Numbered from the stretch's first letter, positions 1-8,760 are shown. The stretch: DNA of 64,000 nucleotides from DAITQM01 sp036832975 (GCA_036832975.1 DAITQM010000012.1:1-64000), one strand, 5' to 3'. Program-made: numbers and translations. The notes: a model not told the origin generated them from the letters alone.

Positions 1-196
1 AAGCTGCACTCGCCAGCTTGACCGAGAATCCCGGGAACTTATGCAACAATTGGGTATACAGCCGGTTCGCTTGCCGGGCCGCGATTTCTTCCAGTGCGCC
101 GTTCGGCCACTCGATATGGAATGCAACCGGGAAAGCAGCCCCCGTGCCGAAAGCCCCGACAACAGGCCGTATGTATGAGTGGAATCGAACCTTCCC
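1..196 (-). pseudogene. Unrecognised coding remnant running off the left edge
   Basis: On the minus strand the frame from 196 down to the window edge is open for 65 codons. The translation looks protein-like, for example the segments AFHIEWPNGALEE and RLYTQLLHKFPGF. A stop codon lies at 197-199 and no ATG, GTG or TTG occurs in frame before about codon 50. In a neighbouring frame an ATG at 234-236 follows an SD-like AGGGA. A single frameshift near 190-200 would join the two reading frames. It could be a frameshifted or 5'-truncated gene whose 3' end lies outside the window. I do not recognise the family, and chance openness in GC-rich DNA cannot be excluded. Confidence 0.3.
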
Positions 197-250
197 TTAC
201 CGAGTCACCGACGCTTGCAAAGCGGGCGGTGTCCATGTAAGAGTTTCCCT

Positions 251-407
251 AACAGGTTGTTGAAAAACGCCATCCTGGCGTTTTTCAACGTCGCTTGCGA
301 AAGGCGCGACTTTCGCTGCGCTCCCGAAATCAGCCGCTCAGGAGCGCCAGATTTCGCCGGGCCATCCGTGGCCCGGATTAGCAGGCTGTTTTTCAACAGC
401 CTGCTAA
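251..407 (+). repeat. Structured interspersed repeat, copy A (full length)
   Basis: A 157-bp element repeated almost identically, in inverted orientation, at 57781-57939. It begins AACAGGTTGTTGAAAAACG and ends with the near-inverse of that sequence, so it has imperfect terminal inverted repeats. Inside are two perfect hairpins: 259-271 pairs with 277-289 (13 bp, 5-base loop), and 378-390 pairs with 395-407 (13 bp, 4-base loop). The T-rich stems resemble a bidirectional terminator. It encodes no protein and ends 15 bp before the cdd start. It resembles a MITE or an REP-like element. Confidence 0.85.
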
Positions 408-422
408 CGCTCAGAAAATGTC

Positions 423-848
423 ATGTCACATCAGCCAACGACAACCCTCGTACCTCTGATCGACGCCGCCTGCCGGCTGCGCGAGCGGGCCCACGCGCCG
501 TATTCCCGCCACCCGGTGGGCGCGGCGCTGCGGACGACCGAGGGGGTGGTGTATACCGGCTGCAACGTCGAGAACGCGTCCTATCCCCTCGGTCTGTGCG
601 CCGAGGCGGCGGCGGTGGCGGCGATGGTGGCGGGCGGCGGCGGAATGATTGCCGACATCGTGATTGCCGGGCCGGGCGATCGGCCGTGCCTGCCGTGCGG
701 CGGCTGCCGGCAGATTCTCTATGAGTTTGCGGCACCCAAGATGCAAGTCCACGCCGTGACCGCCGGCGGCAACGTCGTCAGCCATCGCCTCGGCGATTTG
801 CTGCCGGCCGCCTTCGGACCGCGGAATCTGCGCGACCCGACGCCGTGA
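423..848 (+). CDS. cdd: Cytidine deaminase
   Basis: Hydrolytic deamination of cytidine and deoxycytidine to uridine and deoxyuridine in the cytosol; first gene of a nucleoside-salvage operon. At 141 residues it is the short homotetrameric type. The zinc site is visible: Cys59 and catalytic Glu61 in LCAEAAAV, then Cys92 and Cys95 in PCGGCRQ. The N-terminal substrate region contains APYSRHPVGAAL and GCNVENASYP, both typical of the family. The ATG at 423 follows repeat copy A with no clear Shine-Dalgarno sequence. The stop codon overlaps the deoA start (GTGA), which indicates translational coupling. Confidence 0.95.
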   Translation: MSHQPTTTLVPLIDAACRLRERAHAPYSRHPVGAALRTTEGVVYTGCNVENASYPLGLCAEAAAVAAMVAGGGGMIADIVIAGPGDRPCLPCGGCRQILYEFAAPKMQVHAVTAGGNVVSHRLGDLLPAAFGPRNLRDPTP

Positions 849-2206
849 CACCATCTGCCGCCGCGCCGCCGGCCGTGCCGTTCTTGCCGCAACGGGTGAT
901 CCGGGTCAAACGTGACGGCGGGGTGCTCGCGGCCGCCGACATTGCGCACTTCGTACGCGGCATCGTCTCCGGCGAGGTCAGCCCGGAACAGGTGGCGGCG
1001 CTGGCGATGGCGGTCTACTTTCGCGGTCTGGACGGCACGGAGCGATGCGCCTTGACCTCGGCGATGGCCCACAGCGGCCGGGTGCTGCGCTGGCCTCGTG
1101 AGCGGCTCCGCGGCCCGCTGCTCGACAAACACTCGACCGGCGGGGTCGGCGACAAGGTGAGCCTGATCCTCGCGCCGCTCGTCGCCGCCTGCGGCGCGCA
1201 TGTCCCGATGATCTCCGGTCGCGGCCTCGGCCACACCGGCGGCACGCTGGACAAGCTGGAAAGTATCCCCGGCTATCGCACAGCGTTGACGATCGACGCC
1301 TTCATGGCCCAGGTCGGCGATATCGGCTGCGCGATCATCGGCCAGACGGACGAACTCGCTCCCGCCGATCGCCGCTTCTACGCCATCCGCGACGTGACCG
1401 CGACCGTCGAATCGATGCCGCTGATCACCGCCTCGATTCTGTCGAAAAAGCTCGCCGCCGGCCTCGACGGCTTGGTGCTCGATGTCAAATTCGGCAGCGG
1501 CGCGATGATGCCCGACCGCGCGCTGGCCGCCGAGTTGGCCGCTGCTCTGACCACCACCGCCGCGGCCTGCGGGCTGCGAGCGCGCGCCGTGCTCGGTGAC
1601 ATGAACCAGGTGCTGGGCCGGACGGCCGGCAATGCGCTCGAAGTCGGCGAAGCGGCCGCGGTGTTGACCGGCTCGAGTGCCGAACCCCGGCTGCTCGACT
1701 GCACCTTGACCCTCGCCGCGGAAATGCTGGTGCAAGGCGGTCTGGCACTGGATCCTGCTCATGGCCGCGAAGCGGCAAACGAAGCGCTCACTACGGGCCG
1801 TGCGGCCGAAGTATTCGGCCGGATGGTCCATGCCCAGGGCGGCCCGGCCGATTTCATCGACCGGCCGAACCGTTACCTCGCCACTGCCCCGGTCGTGCGG
1901 GAAATCAGAGCCGAACGCGCCGGTTATCTGGCCCGCATCGATGTCCGGGCGGTCGGCGAAGCGATCATCGCCCTGGGTGGCGGCCGGACGCGGACGGACC
2001 AGGCGATCGACCACCGCGTGGGCTTCAGCGCCATCGCGGCGCTTGGCACGGCGCTCAGTGCCGGCGAGCCGCTCGCCCGGGTCCACGCCGCGGACGAGGC
2101 AGCAGCGCAGGCGGCCAGCGCCATGCTCCACGCCGCGCTCGACATCCGCGATCACGCGCCTGAACCCGGTCCGGTTGCCGTGCTACTGGCCGCGAAGGAG
2201 ACTTGA
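845..2206 (+). CDS. deoA: Thymidine phosphorylase
   Basis: Phosphorolysis of thymidine and deoxyuridine to base plus 2-deoxyribose 1-phosphate. The 453-residue protein carries the family signature SGRGLGHTGGTLDKLE at residues 124-139 and the phosphate-binding KHSTGG at 95-100. The glycosyltransferase family 3 N-terminal helical domain (about 15-85) precedes the large alpha/beta domain. The GTG start overlaps the cdd stop by 4 bp, and deoB starts directly after the stop. The product of the upstream deaminase (deoxyuridine) is a substrate, and the sugar phosphate produced feeds deoB. Confidence 0.96.
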   Translation: MTPSAAAPPAVPFLPQRVIRVKRDGGVLAAADIAHFVRGIVSGEVSPEQVAALAMAVYFRGLDGTERCALTSAMAHSGRVLRWPRERLRGPLLDKHSTGGVGDKVSLILAPLVAACGAHVPMISGRGLGHTGGTLDKLESIPGYRTALTIDAFMAQVGDIGCAIIGQTDELAPADRRFYAIRDVTATVESMPLITASILSKKLAAGLDGLVLDVKFGSGAMMPDRALAAELAAALTTTAAACGLRARAVLGDMNQVLGRTAGNALEVGEAAAVLTGSSAEPRLLDCTLTLAAEMLVQGGLALDPAHGREAANEALTTGRAAEVFGRMVHAQGGPADFIDRPNRYLATAPVVREIRAERAGYLARIDVRAVGEAIIALGGGRTRTDQAIDHRVGFSAIAALGTALSAGEPLARVHAADEAAAQAASAMLHAALDIRDHAPEPGPVAVLLAAKET

Positions 2207-3442
2207 ATGACCCGCGCCGCGCTACTGGTGATCGACAGTCTCGGTATCGGCGCGGCACCCGACGCCGCGCGCTTCGGCGATCGCGGAGCCGATACGCTGG
2301 GCCATATCGCCCAGGCGATGGCCGCCGGCGCCGGCGATGAACGGCGTCCCGCCGGGTCGCTGACCCTGCCCAATCTGTACCGGCTCGGTCTCGGCGAAGC
2401 GGCGCGGCTGGCCACCGGCCGACCGCCGGCAGGTCACCCCACCTCGCGCGAGGTTACCGGCCTCTATGCCGCACTCGCCGAACGCAGCCGCGGCAAAGAC
2501 ACGCCGAGCGGGCATTGGGAAATGGCCGGCCTGCCGGTCGATTTCGACTGGGGGTATTTTCCGCGCCAGGTGCCGGCGTTTCCGGAAAAGCTGACCGCGG
2601 CATTGATCGCCGCGGCCGAACTGCCCGGCATCCTCGGTAACTGCCACGCCTCGGGCACCGAGATCATCGCCGAACTCGGCGCCGAACACCTCGCGACCGG
2701 CAAACCGATCGTCTATACCTCGGCTGACAGCGTTTTGCAGATTGCAGCGCACGAGGAAGCGTTCGGCCTCGAGCGTTTGTACCGGACCTGCGAAATCGCC
2801 CGCCGGCTGGTCGATCCCTATCGGATCGGGCGGGTCATCGCCCGGCCGTTTATCGGCCAACCCGGGGGCTTCAGTCGCACTTACCGCCGACGCGATTACG
2901 CCACCCCGCCGCCCGGCCCGACCCTGCTCGACCGGCTCAAGGATGCGGGTCGCGAGGTGGTCGGGATCGGCAAGATCGGCGACATTTTCGCCGGCCGCGG
3001 CCTGACACGGAGCATCAAGGCCGATGGCACCGAGGCCCAGCTCGCGGCTACCGTGGAGGCGCTCGCCACACTACCCGACGGCGGTTTGGTCTTCACCAAT
3101 TTCGTCGATTTCGATACGCTTTACGGCCACCGCCGCGATGCGGTGGGCTACGCGCGTGAACTCGAGCGCTTCGATGCGCTGCTGCCCAGCCTGCGCGCCA
3201 CGCTCGCCCCCGGCGACCGGCTCTACATCACCGCCGATCACGGCTGCGACCCGACCTTCAAGGGCACCGACCACACCCGCGAGTATGTACCGCTGTTGAT
3301 CTCAGGCCCCGGCCTTAAACCCGGCGGCGCCGGCCGGCGCAACAGTTTCGCCGACACCGGCCAAACCATCGCCGCCCAACTCGGCATCGCTCCTCTTGCA
3401 GCCGGCACCACTTGTCTCGCCGGAGCCGCTACCGATATCTGA
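2207..3442 (+). CDS. deoB: Phosphopentomutase
   Basis: Converts (deoxy)ribose 1-phosphate to the 5-phosphate, the step after nucleoside phosphorolysis. At 411 residues it is close to the usual family length of about 400. Alkaline-phosphatase-superfamily metal-binding motifs are visible: VIDSLGIGAAPDA near the N-terminus, SADSVLQIAAHEE in the middle, then ITADHGCDPTFKGTDHTREY near the C-terminus with the Asp/His ligands. The ATG at 2207 directly abuts the deoA TGA. No deoC (deoxyribose-phosphate aldolase) follows, so the final step must be encoded elsewhere. Confidence 0.96.
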   Translation: MTRAALLVIDSLGIGAAPDAARFGDRGADTLGHIAQAMAAGAGDERRPAGSLTLPNLYRLGLGEAARLATGRPPAGHPTSREVTGLYAALAERSRGKDTPSGHWEMAGLPVDFDWGYFPRQVPAFPEKLTAALIAAAELPGILGNCHASGTEIIAELGAEHLATGKPIVYTSADSVLQIAAHEEAFGLERLYRTCEIARRLVDPYRIGRVIARPFIGQPGGFSRTYRRRDYATPPPGPTLLDRLKDAGREVVGIGKIGDIFAGRGLTRSIKADGTEAQLAATVEALATLPDGGLVFTNFVDFDTLYGHRRDAVGYARELERFDALLPSLRATLAPGDRLYITADHGCDPTFKGTDHTREYVPLLISGPGLKPGGAGRRNSFADTGQTIAAQLGIAPLAAGTTCLAGAATDI

Positions 3443-3532
3443 CAGCGGCTGCAACGGATCGTGGTAACGAACGAGACGATCGAATCATCCGTGTAGTGCT
3501 CCCTGCCTCACTCGCGAACGATGAGCTGTCCC

Positions 3533-4447
3533 TCATTCCATGTACACCCCGACAACCGGTTCGCCGCGCGCCGCGGCTTCGGCGCTGAACAGCTCGCTCA
3601 GCCGCCGGATCACCGGGCCGGGCCGGCCGTCCCCGATCGGCCGGCCGTCGAGGGCAATGACCGGCGCCAGCTCGCCCATGGTTCCGGTGCAAAACATTTC
3701 ATCGGCGCGGTAGCATTCACTGACCGACAGGTCGCATTCCCGGCACGCGATGTCGTGCGCCGCGCATAGCTCGATGACCGTGGCGCGGGTGATACCTTCA
3801 GGACAAGCGTGAGCATAAGGGGTTAGCACCGCTCCGTGGCGGACGATGAAGACGTTGGTGGCGTTGGTCTCGGCAACGAAACCTCGGTGGTCGAGCAGCA
3901 GGGCGTCGTCGGCACCGGCGTGATTAGCTTCGATCTTGGCCAGAATCGATTGCAACAGATTATTGTGATGGATTTTGGGATCCAGGCAATCGGGCGGAAA
4001 GCGCCGGAGCGACGAGGTGATCAGCATGATGCCCGCGGCATCGTAAACCGGCGGTTTGTGTTCGGCGACGACGATCAAGGTCGGACCGGATTGGTTGAGC
4101 CGGGGATCCATGCCGGAAGTGATCTTGACGCCACGGGTCAGCGTCAGACGGATGTGCACGCCGTCGTGCATGCCGTTCGCATCGAGCGTGCGGCGAATCT
4201 CGCCGATGAGGGTCTCGTCATCCGGGATGGTGTCGAAGGCCAAGGCGCGGGCCGAATCGCGCAACCGGGCGAGGTGCGCCCGCAGGCGGAAGATTCGCCC
4301 GGCGTACAGTCGAAGCCCTTCCCATACCGCGTCGCCGCCCTGCACGACGCTGTCGAAAACGCTGATCGCCGGCGCCGTGCGCGGCAACAGCCGGCCGTTG
4401 ACGTTGACCTGCAGATTGCGGTTGCGTTCGTCGAATTGTTGCTGCAT
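3533..4447 (-). CDS. Class IV aminotransferase (branched-chain aminotransferase-like)
   Basis: A fold-type IV PLP enzyme of 304 residues. The PLP lysine is probably Lys158 in DPKIHHNNLL, and the phosphate-binding tail is seen in EGITRATVIEL and FCTGTMGELAPV. Family members transaminate branched-chain amino acids, D-amino acids or aminodeoxychorismate; the substrate cannot be assigned here. It is the last gene of a leftward operon. Its ATG overlaps the stop of the sulfotransferase-like gene upstream (1-bp overlap), so the two products probably act together rather than in bulk isoleucine synthesis. Confidence 0.85.
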   Translation of the reverse strand: MQQQFDERNRNLQVNVNGRLLPRTAPAISVFDSVVQGGDAVWEGLRLYAGRIFRLRAHLARLRDSARALAFDTIPDDETLIGEIRRTLDANGMHDGVHIRLTLTRGVKITSGMDPRLNQSGPTLIVVAEHKPPVYDAAGIMLITSSLRRFPPDCLDPKIHHNNLLQSILAKIEANHAGADDALLLDHRGFVAETNATNVFIVRHGAVLTPYAHACPEGITRATVIELCAAHDIACRECDLSVSECYRADEMFCTGTMGELAPVIALDGRPIGDGRPGPVIRRLSELFSAEAAARGEPVVGVYME

Positions 4448-5199
4448 TAAAGCTCTCTGAATGGCCGATCCGGGCGGAGGCGGTCGCCGGCCAATTCATC
4501 GTACAGCGGCCGGCAACGGGCGGCCAGCTCCGCCAACTTGCCGGCCAATTCCGGGATTTCTGACTGCGGCGGTGCGAAGCCGGTCGAAGTCAGGACCGCG
4601 CGATACCAGTGCCGGGCCCAAACGCCGTCGCTCGGGCGCGGCCCGGCCGGCCAGTGCAGCATCGCCGGATCGAAGGCGATGCCGAGCACCGCACACAGCG
4701 CCTCGAGCATGGCTTGCGGTGCGGTCTGCAAATCGTCGCTGTCGAGCACCGGCACCGGCCGGCCGAGGTCGCGCGCCCGCCGGTACACCGCCCGCAACTG
4801 CACAAAGCCGGTATCGTCGAGCCCCGGTTGAGCGATCACCCGGGCGAAGGAGGCGATGACCCTTTCCGGACGGCGGATCAGGATCGCGTGGTGCAGTTTA
4901 CCGAACCAATCGCCTTCCATCCCCGTCAACAGGTGGTGCGCCATGTGTTTTTGATACCACAGGGTCTTCCCTTCGGGAATTTCGCCCATCAGGTGGGCGG
5001 CGACTTTCCGCCAATCGTGCTCCTGGCTGGCCAGGACTTCGTCACGTCCGGGATGATCGATCCCCGTCACCGCCAGGTAATGGGCATAGAACGGTTCGTC
5101 CGCCACGACGCAGTCGGCGCGATTGCCGAACGAGCGCAGCAACGCCGTCGATAAATTGCGCGGCCCCGACCACATCGCCAGGCGCAGCTCACTGTTCAA
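4447..5199 (-). CDS. Sulfotransferase-like P-loop protein
   Basis: A 250-residue cytosolic protein. The N-terminus has the motif MWSGPRNLSTALLRSF, which fits the PAPS-binding loop of sulfotransferase-fold proteins, followed by DEPFYAHYL. A later stretch, ILIRRPERVIASF, matches the second PAPS-binding region of the fold. It lies between an NAD(P)-dependent reductase (4-bp overlap) and a class IV aminotransferase (1-bp overlap). I infer a small-molecule modification pathway, but no substrate is evident and true sulfotransferase activity is not proven. Confidence 0.7.
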   Translation of the reverse strand: MNSELRLAMWSGPRNLSTALLRSFGNRADCVVADEPFYAHYLAVTGIDHPGRDEVLASQEHDWRKVAAHLMGEIPEGKTLWYQKHMAHHLLTGMEGDWFGKLHHAILIRRPERVIASFARVIAQPGLDDTGFVQLRAVYRRARDLGRPVPVLDSDDLQTAPQAMLEALCAVLGIAFDPAMLHWPAGPRPSDGVWARHWYRAVLTSTGFAPPQSEIPELAGKLAELAARCRPLYDELAGDRLRPDRPFREL

Positions 5200-6191
5200 G
5201 CGGCGGACTCCAACAGACCGCGCTGCCCGTAATCGGCCAGCGCGTCGCCGAGCGAAGCGACCAGCGGGCGGGGCTGCCAGCCCAGCGCCGCGCGCGTTTC
5301 CCGGTTATCGAACCGCACGGGGATGCCGGCCAGCCGGACGCCGGCGAGCGGCGCCGCGGGCGGGCGGTGGGTGATATGGTCGGCGAGCCATTCCTGGCAG
5401 ACGGCGGTCATCCAGGCCAGCGGGTAGGGCACCTCGAAGCGCGGCATCCGCCGGCCGCTCAAACGGCCGAGCAGCGCCACCAGGTCGCCGAGCCGGACAT
5501 CGTGGGCGCCGAGAATATAACGCCGCCCGGCCGTCCCGCGCTCGGCGGCGAGCCAGTGGCCGAGCGCGATATCGCGCGCATCGGCCAGGTTCAGGGTGCT
5601 GTCTATCCAGCCCGGCAGGCGGCCATTCAGAAAGCCGAGCATCATCCGGGTCGGCGGCGTCAGCCAATGGTCCCCGGGGCCGACCGGGACCGTCGGGTTG
5701 ACGACCACGACATCCTGGCCGGCCGCCGCCGCAGCCAACGCCGCCTGCTCGGCGCACCATTTGCCCAGACAATAGGCACCCGCCATCTCAGCGGCCCCCC
5801 ATCGGGTCTTTTCGTTTACGACCTGTGGCGCCCGGCCGCGGCCCATCGCGATCAGGATCGATTCCGTCGAAGTGTGGACCACCCGTTGCACGCCGGCGCT
5901 CTGTGCCGCGGCGAGGACATTTTGCGTGCCCCGCTCGTTGACGTCGATAAAAGCTTTTTTATCCGCCGCCCACAACCCTGACATCGCCGCCAAGTGATAC
6001 ACTCGGGTACAGCCCGCGACCGCCGCGGCCACCGCCTCCCGGTCGGTGATCGATCCCTGGCGGTATTCCACCCCGGCACACGGCTCGAGCGGCGCCTTGA
6101 GATCGAGCACCCGTACCGCCTGGCCGCGAGTGCGAAGCAATGCCACAAGGTGGCTGCCGATAAACCCGGCGCCGCCGGTGACCAGATTCAT
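5196..6191 (-). CDS. NAD(P)-dependent epimerase/reductase, extended SDR
   Basis: An extended short-chain dehydrogenase of 331 residues. The Rossmann motif GGAGFIGSH sits at residues 6-14, followed by the acidic LDLKAP strand end. The active site is TSTES plus the YxxxK pair in AYCLGKW. The sequence best fits the 3-beta-hydroxysteroid dehydrogenase / dihydroflavonol-4-reductase group rather than sugar epimerases. The ATG at 6191 was chosen because the Rossmann motif starts just after it; the open frame continues upstream without homology. The stop overlaps the next gene by 4 bp, making it the first gene of a three-gene operon. Substrate unknown. Confidence 0.85.
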   Translation of the reverse strand: MNLVTGGAGFIGSHLVALLRTRGQAVRVLDLKAPLEPCAGVEYRQGSITDREAVAAAVAGCTRVYHLAAMSGLWAADKKAFIDVNERGTQNVLAAAQSAGVQRVVHTSTESILIAMGRGRAPQVVNEKTRWGAAEMAGAYCLGKWCAEQAALAAAAAGQDVVVVNPTVPVGPGDHWLTPPTRMMLGFLNGRLPGWIDSTLNLADARDIALGHWLAAERGTAGRRYILGAHDVRLGDLVALLGRLSGRRMPRFEVPYPLAWMTAVCQEWLADHITHRPPAAPLAGVRLAGIPVRFDNRETRAALGWQPRPLVASLGDALADYGQRGLLESAA

Positions 6192-6317
6192 CTTCTTAAC
6201 GGGAAGTAATGCATCCTTGGCGATTGTAACGGGATGAAACCCGATGGGGATTACGGCGGTCACATGTTTTGACGGCTCCGCCACTTGGCGCCCGGTTTTC
6301 TGGAGGAGGATTGCATC

Positions 6318-6776
6318 ATGGAAGCGCTCGTTCGTCATCGCCGGTTCACAATCTGGCCGGTTCTCGTTGTACTGCTGCTGGCGATCGCCACAGCCCCCGG
6401 TTGTGCGACCAAACGGCGGACCGGCGGTCTGGTCGGGGCTTCGACCGGCGCCGCGGTCGGCGCCGCGTTCGGCGCCCAGGCGGCGGTGATCGGCGGTCTC
6501 GCCGGCCTGATCATCGGCTCGGAAATCGGCCGCCATATGGACAAACACGACCGCCACGAAGCGCAGCACGCGCTCGAACACAACCACAGCGGCCAGCGTC
6601 ATGATTGGGTCAATCCAGATACCGGCCGACACTATTCGGTGACGCCGAACGCCCCTTACAACGGCCCCGACGGCGAACCCTGCCGCCGCTTCCTGCTGCG
6701 TGAGGGGCGCCGCGGCGAAGTGACCGAACAAACCGCCTGCCGCCGTCCCGACGGCATCTGGGAAATTGTCAGTTGA
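6318..6776 (+). CDS. Glycine-zipper outer-membrane lipoprotein (17 kDa surface antigen-like)
   Basis: A 152-residue envelope protein. A hydrophobic signal segment ends in TAPGC, a plausible lipobox. A glycine zipper follows (GLVGASTGAAVGAAFGAQ, then IGGLAGLIIGSEIG), the pattern of the glycine-zipper 2TM family. The C-terminal part, from about HDWVNPDTGRHYSVTP to the end, resembles the surface-antigen domain (...GEPCRRF...ACRRPDGIWEIV). The ATG at 6318 has a strong SD (GGAGGAGG) just upstream. Likely anchored to the outer membrane; the exact role of this family is unsettled. Confidence 0.8.
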   Translation: MEALVRHRRFTIWPVLVVLLLAIATAPGCATKRRTGGLVGASTGAAVGAAFGAQAAVIGGLAGLIIGSEIGRHMDKHDRHEAQHALEHNHSGQRHDWVNPDTGRHYSVTPNAPYNGPDGEPCRRFLLREGRRGEVTEQTACRRPDGIWEIVS

Positions 6777-6812
6777 GCCGGTTGAACCCGCCGCGCCACT
6801 AAGGCAGCCCCG

Positions 6813-8405
6813 ATGGCCGGCTTGTCGCGTGCCTGCGGGCTCACAGCGGCCGCCGGACGGCCCGCCGCCCGGCAGCCCGCTCGCTTCGCTATCCCGTTGC
6901 TGTTTGCTCTATTCTCCACAGCCTGTATGGCGGTCCACGCACCCGACTTTCCTGCCGGCCACGACTGGCTGAATACCGGCGGCCAGGCGCTCAGTCTTGC
7001 CGATGTGCGCGGCAAGGTCGTGCTAGTCGATTTCTGGACCTACGGTTGCGTCAATTGCCTGCACGTGATCCCGATGCTCAAGCGCTTCGAGGCGCGTTAC
7101 GCATCGGAGCTGGTCGTCATCGGCATCCACAGCGCCAAGTTCGCCCAGGAAGGACGGACTGCGAACCTGCGTAAACTGGTGTTGCGCTACGGGTTGGAAC
7201 ACCCGGTGGTCAACGACGCCGACTATGCGATCTGGAACCTTTACGGGGTCCGGGCCTGGCCGACACTGGTCCTGATCGACCCGGCCGGCCGCATCGTCGG
7301 CCAGGTGGCCGGCGAAGGGAACGAAGCGGCGCTGCGCCAGGCGATCGACCAGGTGATCGCCGAGTTCGACCGCCAGGGCAAGCTCGACCGCGCCGTCCCT
7401 AACTGGCCGCCCGAACGCCTCGCGGTTGATGACTCGCCGCTCCTTTTTCCCGGCAAGGTCTTCGCCGACGGCGGCCACCGGCGGCTTTTCATCAGCGACA
7501 GCAACCATCACCGGATCGTCGTCGCCGACTTCAGCGGCGAAGTGCAGGCGGTCATCGGCGGCGGCGGGCCGGGCCGGGCCGATGGCGATTTCCACAGCGC
7601 CCGCTTTTTCCAGCCGCAGGGCCTGACCCTGGCCGGCGACCACACACTGTACGTCGCCGACACCGAAAACCACCTGCTCCGCCACGTCGATCTCGACGCC
7701 CAACAAGTCAGCACCGTCGCCGGCACCGGCCAGCAGACATGGCAGGCGGCGAAATCCGGACCGGCGCTGCACACCGCGATCAATTCACCGTGGGACGTGT
7801 TGTATGACGGTGGCCTGCTGTACATCGCGATGGCCGGCCAGCACCAGATCTGGATCTATGACCCGGTCCACTCTGAACTGCGCGAGTTCGCCGGTTCGCG
7901 CCGCGAAGAATTACGCGACGGCCCGCGCCTGATGGCCGGCTTCAACCAACCGAGCGGCCTGGCGCTCGCCGGCGGCGCGCTCTATGTCGCCGATTCCGAA
8001 GCCAGCGCCATCCGCCGCACCGGACTCGGCCCGGAGGGCGCCGTCACCACCCTGGTCGGCACCGGTCTTTTCGACTTCGGGGATCGCGACGGAGCGGGCG
8101 CGGCCGCGTTACTGCAACACCCGCTGGGCCTGGCGGTGTGGCCCGCGGCGCCGGGTTTCAGGCTGCTGATCGCCGACACCTACAACAGCAAACTGAAATG
8201 GCTGGATCTCGAATCCCGAGCGGTGACGACCATCCCTGCCGCCACCGGCCAGCTCGACGAACCCGGCGGTCTCAGCGTCGCCGCCGGCCGCGTCTGGATC
8301 GCCGATACCAATCACCATGCGATCAAGGTGTTCGATCCTGATAACAACACCCTAGCCGAATTGACATTGCACGATCCTCGTGGTTTACTACAAAAAGCGC
8401 TCTAA
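6813..8405 (+). CDS. Thioredoxin-NHL repeat protein (NHLRC2-like)
   Basis: A 530-residue two-domain protein. An N-terminal hydrophobic segment (about 25-40) suggests export or membrane attachment. A thioredoxin/TlpA-like domain follows (about 45-180), with redox motif CVNC (Cys79, Cys82) inside DFWTYGCVNCLHVIP. The rest is an NHL beta-propeller with repeated units such as LFISDSNHHRIVV, LYVADTENHLLR, LLIADTYNSKLK and VWIADTNHHAIK. The architecture matches NHLRC2-type proteins; the biochemical role is poorly known. The TAA stop codon is the first part of a truncated repeat (copy C). Confidence 0.88.
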   Translation: MAGLSRACGLTAAAGRPAARQPARFAIPLLFALFSTACMAVHAPDFPAGHDWLNTGGQALSLADVRGKVVLVDFWTYGCVNCLHVIPMLKRFEARYASELVVIGIHSAKFAQEGRTANLRKLVLRYGLEHPVVNDADYAIWNLYGVRAWPTLVLIDPAGRIVGQVAGEGNEAALRQAIDQVIAEFDRQGKLDRAVPNWPPERLAVDDSPLLFPGKVFADGGHRRLFISDSNHHRIVVADFSGEVQAVIGGGGPGRADGDFHSARFFQPQGLTLAGDHTLYVADTENHLLRHVDLDAQQVSTVAGTGQQTWQAAKSGPALHTAINSPWDVLYDGGLLYIAMAGQHQIWIYDPVHSELREFAGSRREELRDGPRLMAGFNQPSGLALAGGALYVADSEASAIRRTGLGPEGAVTTLVGTGLFDFGDRDGAGAAALLQHPLGLAVWPAAPGFRLLIADTYNSKLKWLDLESRAVTTIPAATGQLDEPGGLSVAAGRVWIADTNHHAIKVFDPDNNTLAELTLHDPRGLLQKAL

Positions 8406-8485
8406 CAGGTTGTTGAAAAACGCCATCCTGGTGTGTTTCAACGTCGCTGGCGAAAAGCGCGGCATTCGCTGCGCTCCCGAAATCA
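8404..8485 (+). repeat. Structured repeat, truncated copy C
   Basis: About 82 bp matching the left half of copy A (251-335) with roughly 90% identity by eye, ending at CCCGAAATCA. The 3' arm of the first hairpin is mutated (GGTGTGTTTCAAC instead of GGCGTTTTTCAAC), and the right half with its second hairpin is missing. The copy begins exactly at the stop codon of the thioredoxin-NHL gene. Confidence 0.75.
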
Positions 8486-8760
8486 CCGTGGAACATCATG
8501 CCGATGGCATATCGCCCTAAGCGCCTTTGTCTGTGCCGCGCGCCAGCGTTGCATTGCGCTTCCCATCACGCCTGTTCGTCCTCTCTCATCGCGGGGATAC
8601 ACATGTTATGCGGCTTGCAATACGGCGCGCCGAACCGACAGTGGAAGCTCGGCTTCAATGAACATTTCGGCAGGATATACCCAATAGTTGCATAAATTGG
8701 TCCTTGATATTTGTGGGTGATCGTGACTGTCCTCGATTCGCCCGGTCCTCGATTCGTCCG
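8486..8760. other. Gene-free stretch with a short shared motif
   Basis: No convincing gene on either strand. Bases 8674-8696 (TATACCCAATAGTTGCATAA region) match, with about two differences, the inverse of bases 42-64 at the left edge of the window. This hints at remnants of a shared element or coding sequence. Confidence 0.35.

Noticed and set aside
251..407. Repeat copies as insertion sequences with a transposase
   Set aside because: The elements are 82-165 bp long and have no coding capacity. At most they are non-autonomous elements.
719..2155. Long minus-strand open frame of about 478 codons opposite cdd/deoA
   Set aside because: It lies opposite deoA, which has clear motifs and translational coupling. 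High GC keeps the complementary frame open.
6192..6731. Upstream extension of the reductase gene to 511 residues
   Set aside because: The Rossmann motif begins right after the internal ATG at 6191. The extension overlaps a real lipoprotein gene on the other strand and has no protein-like features.
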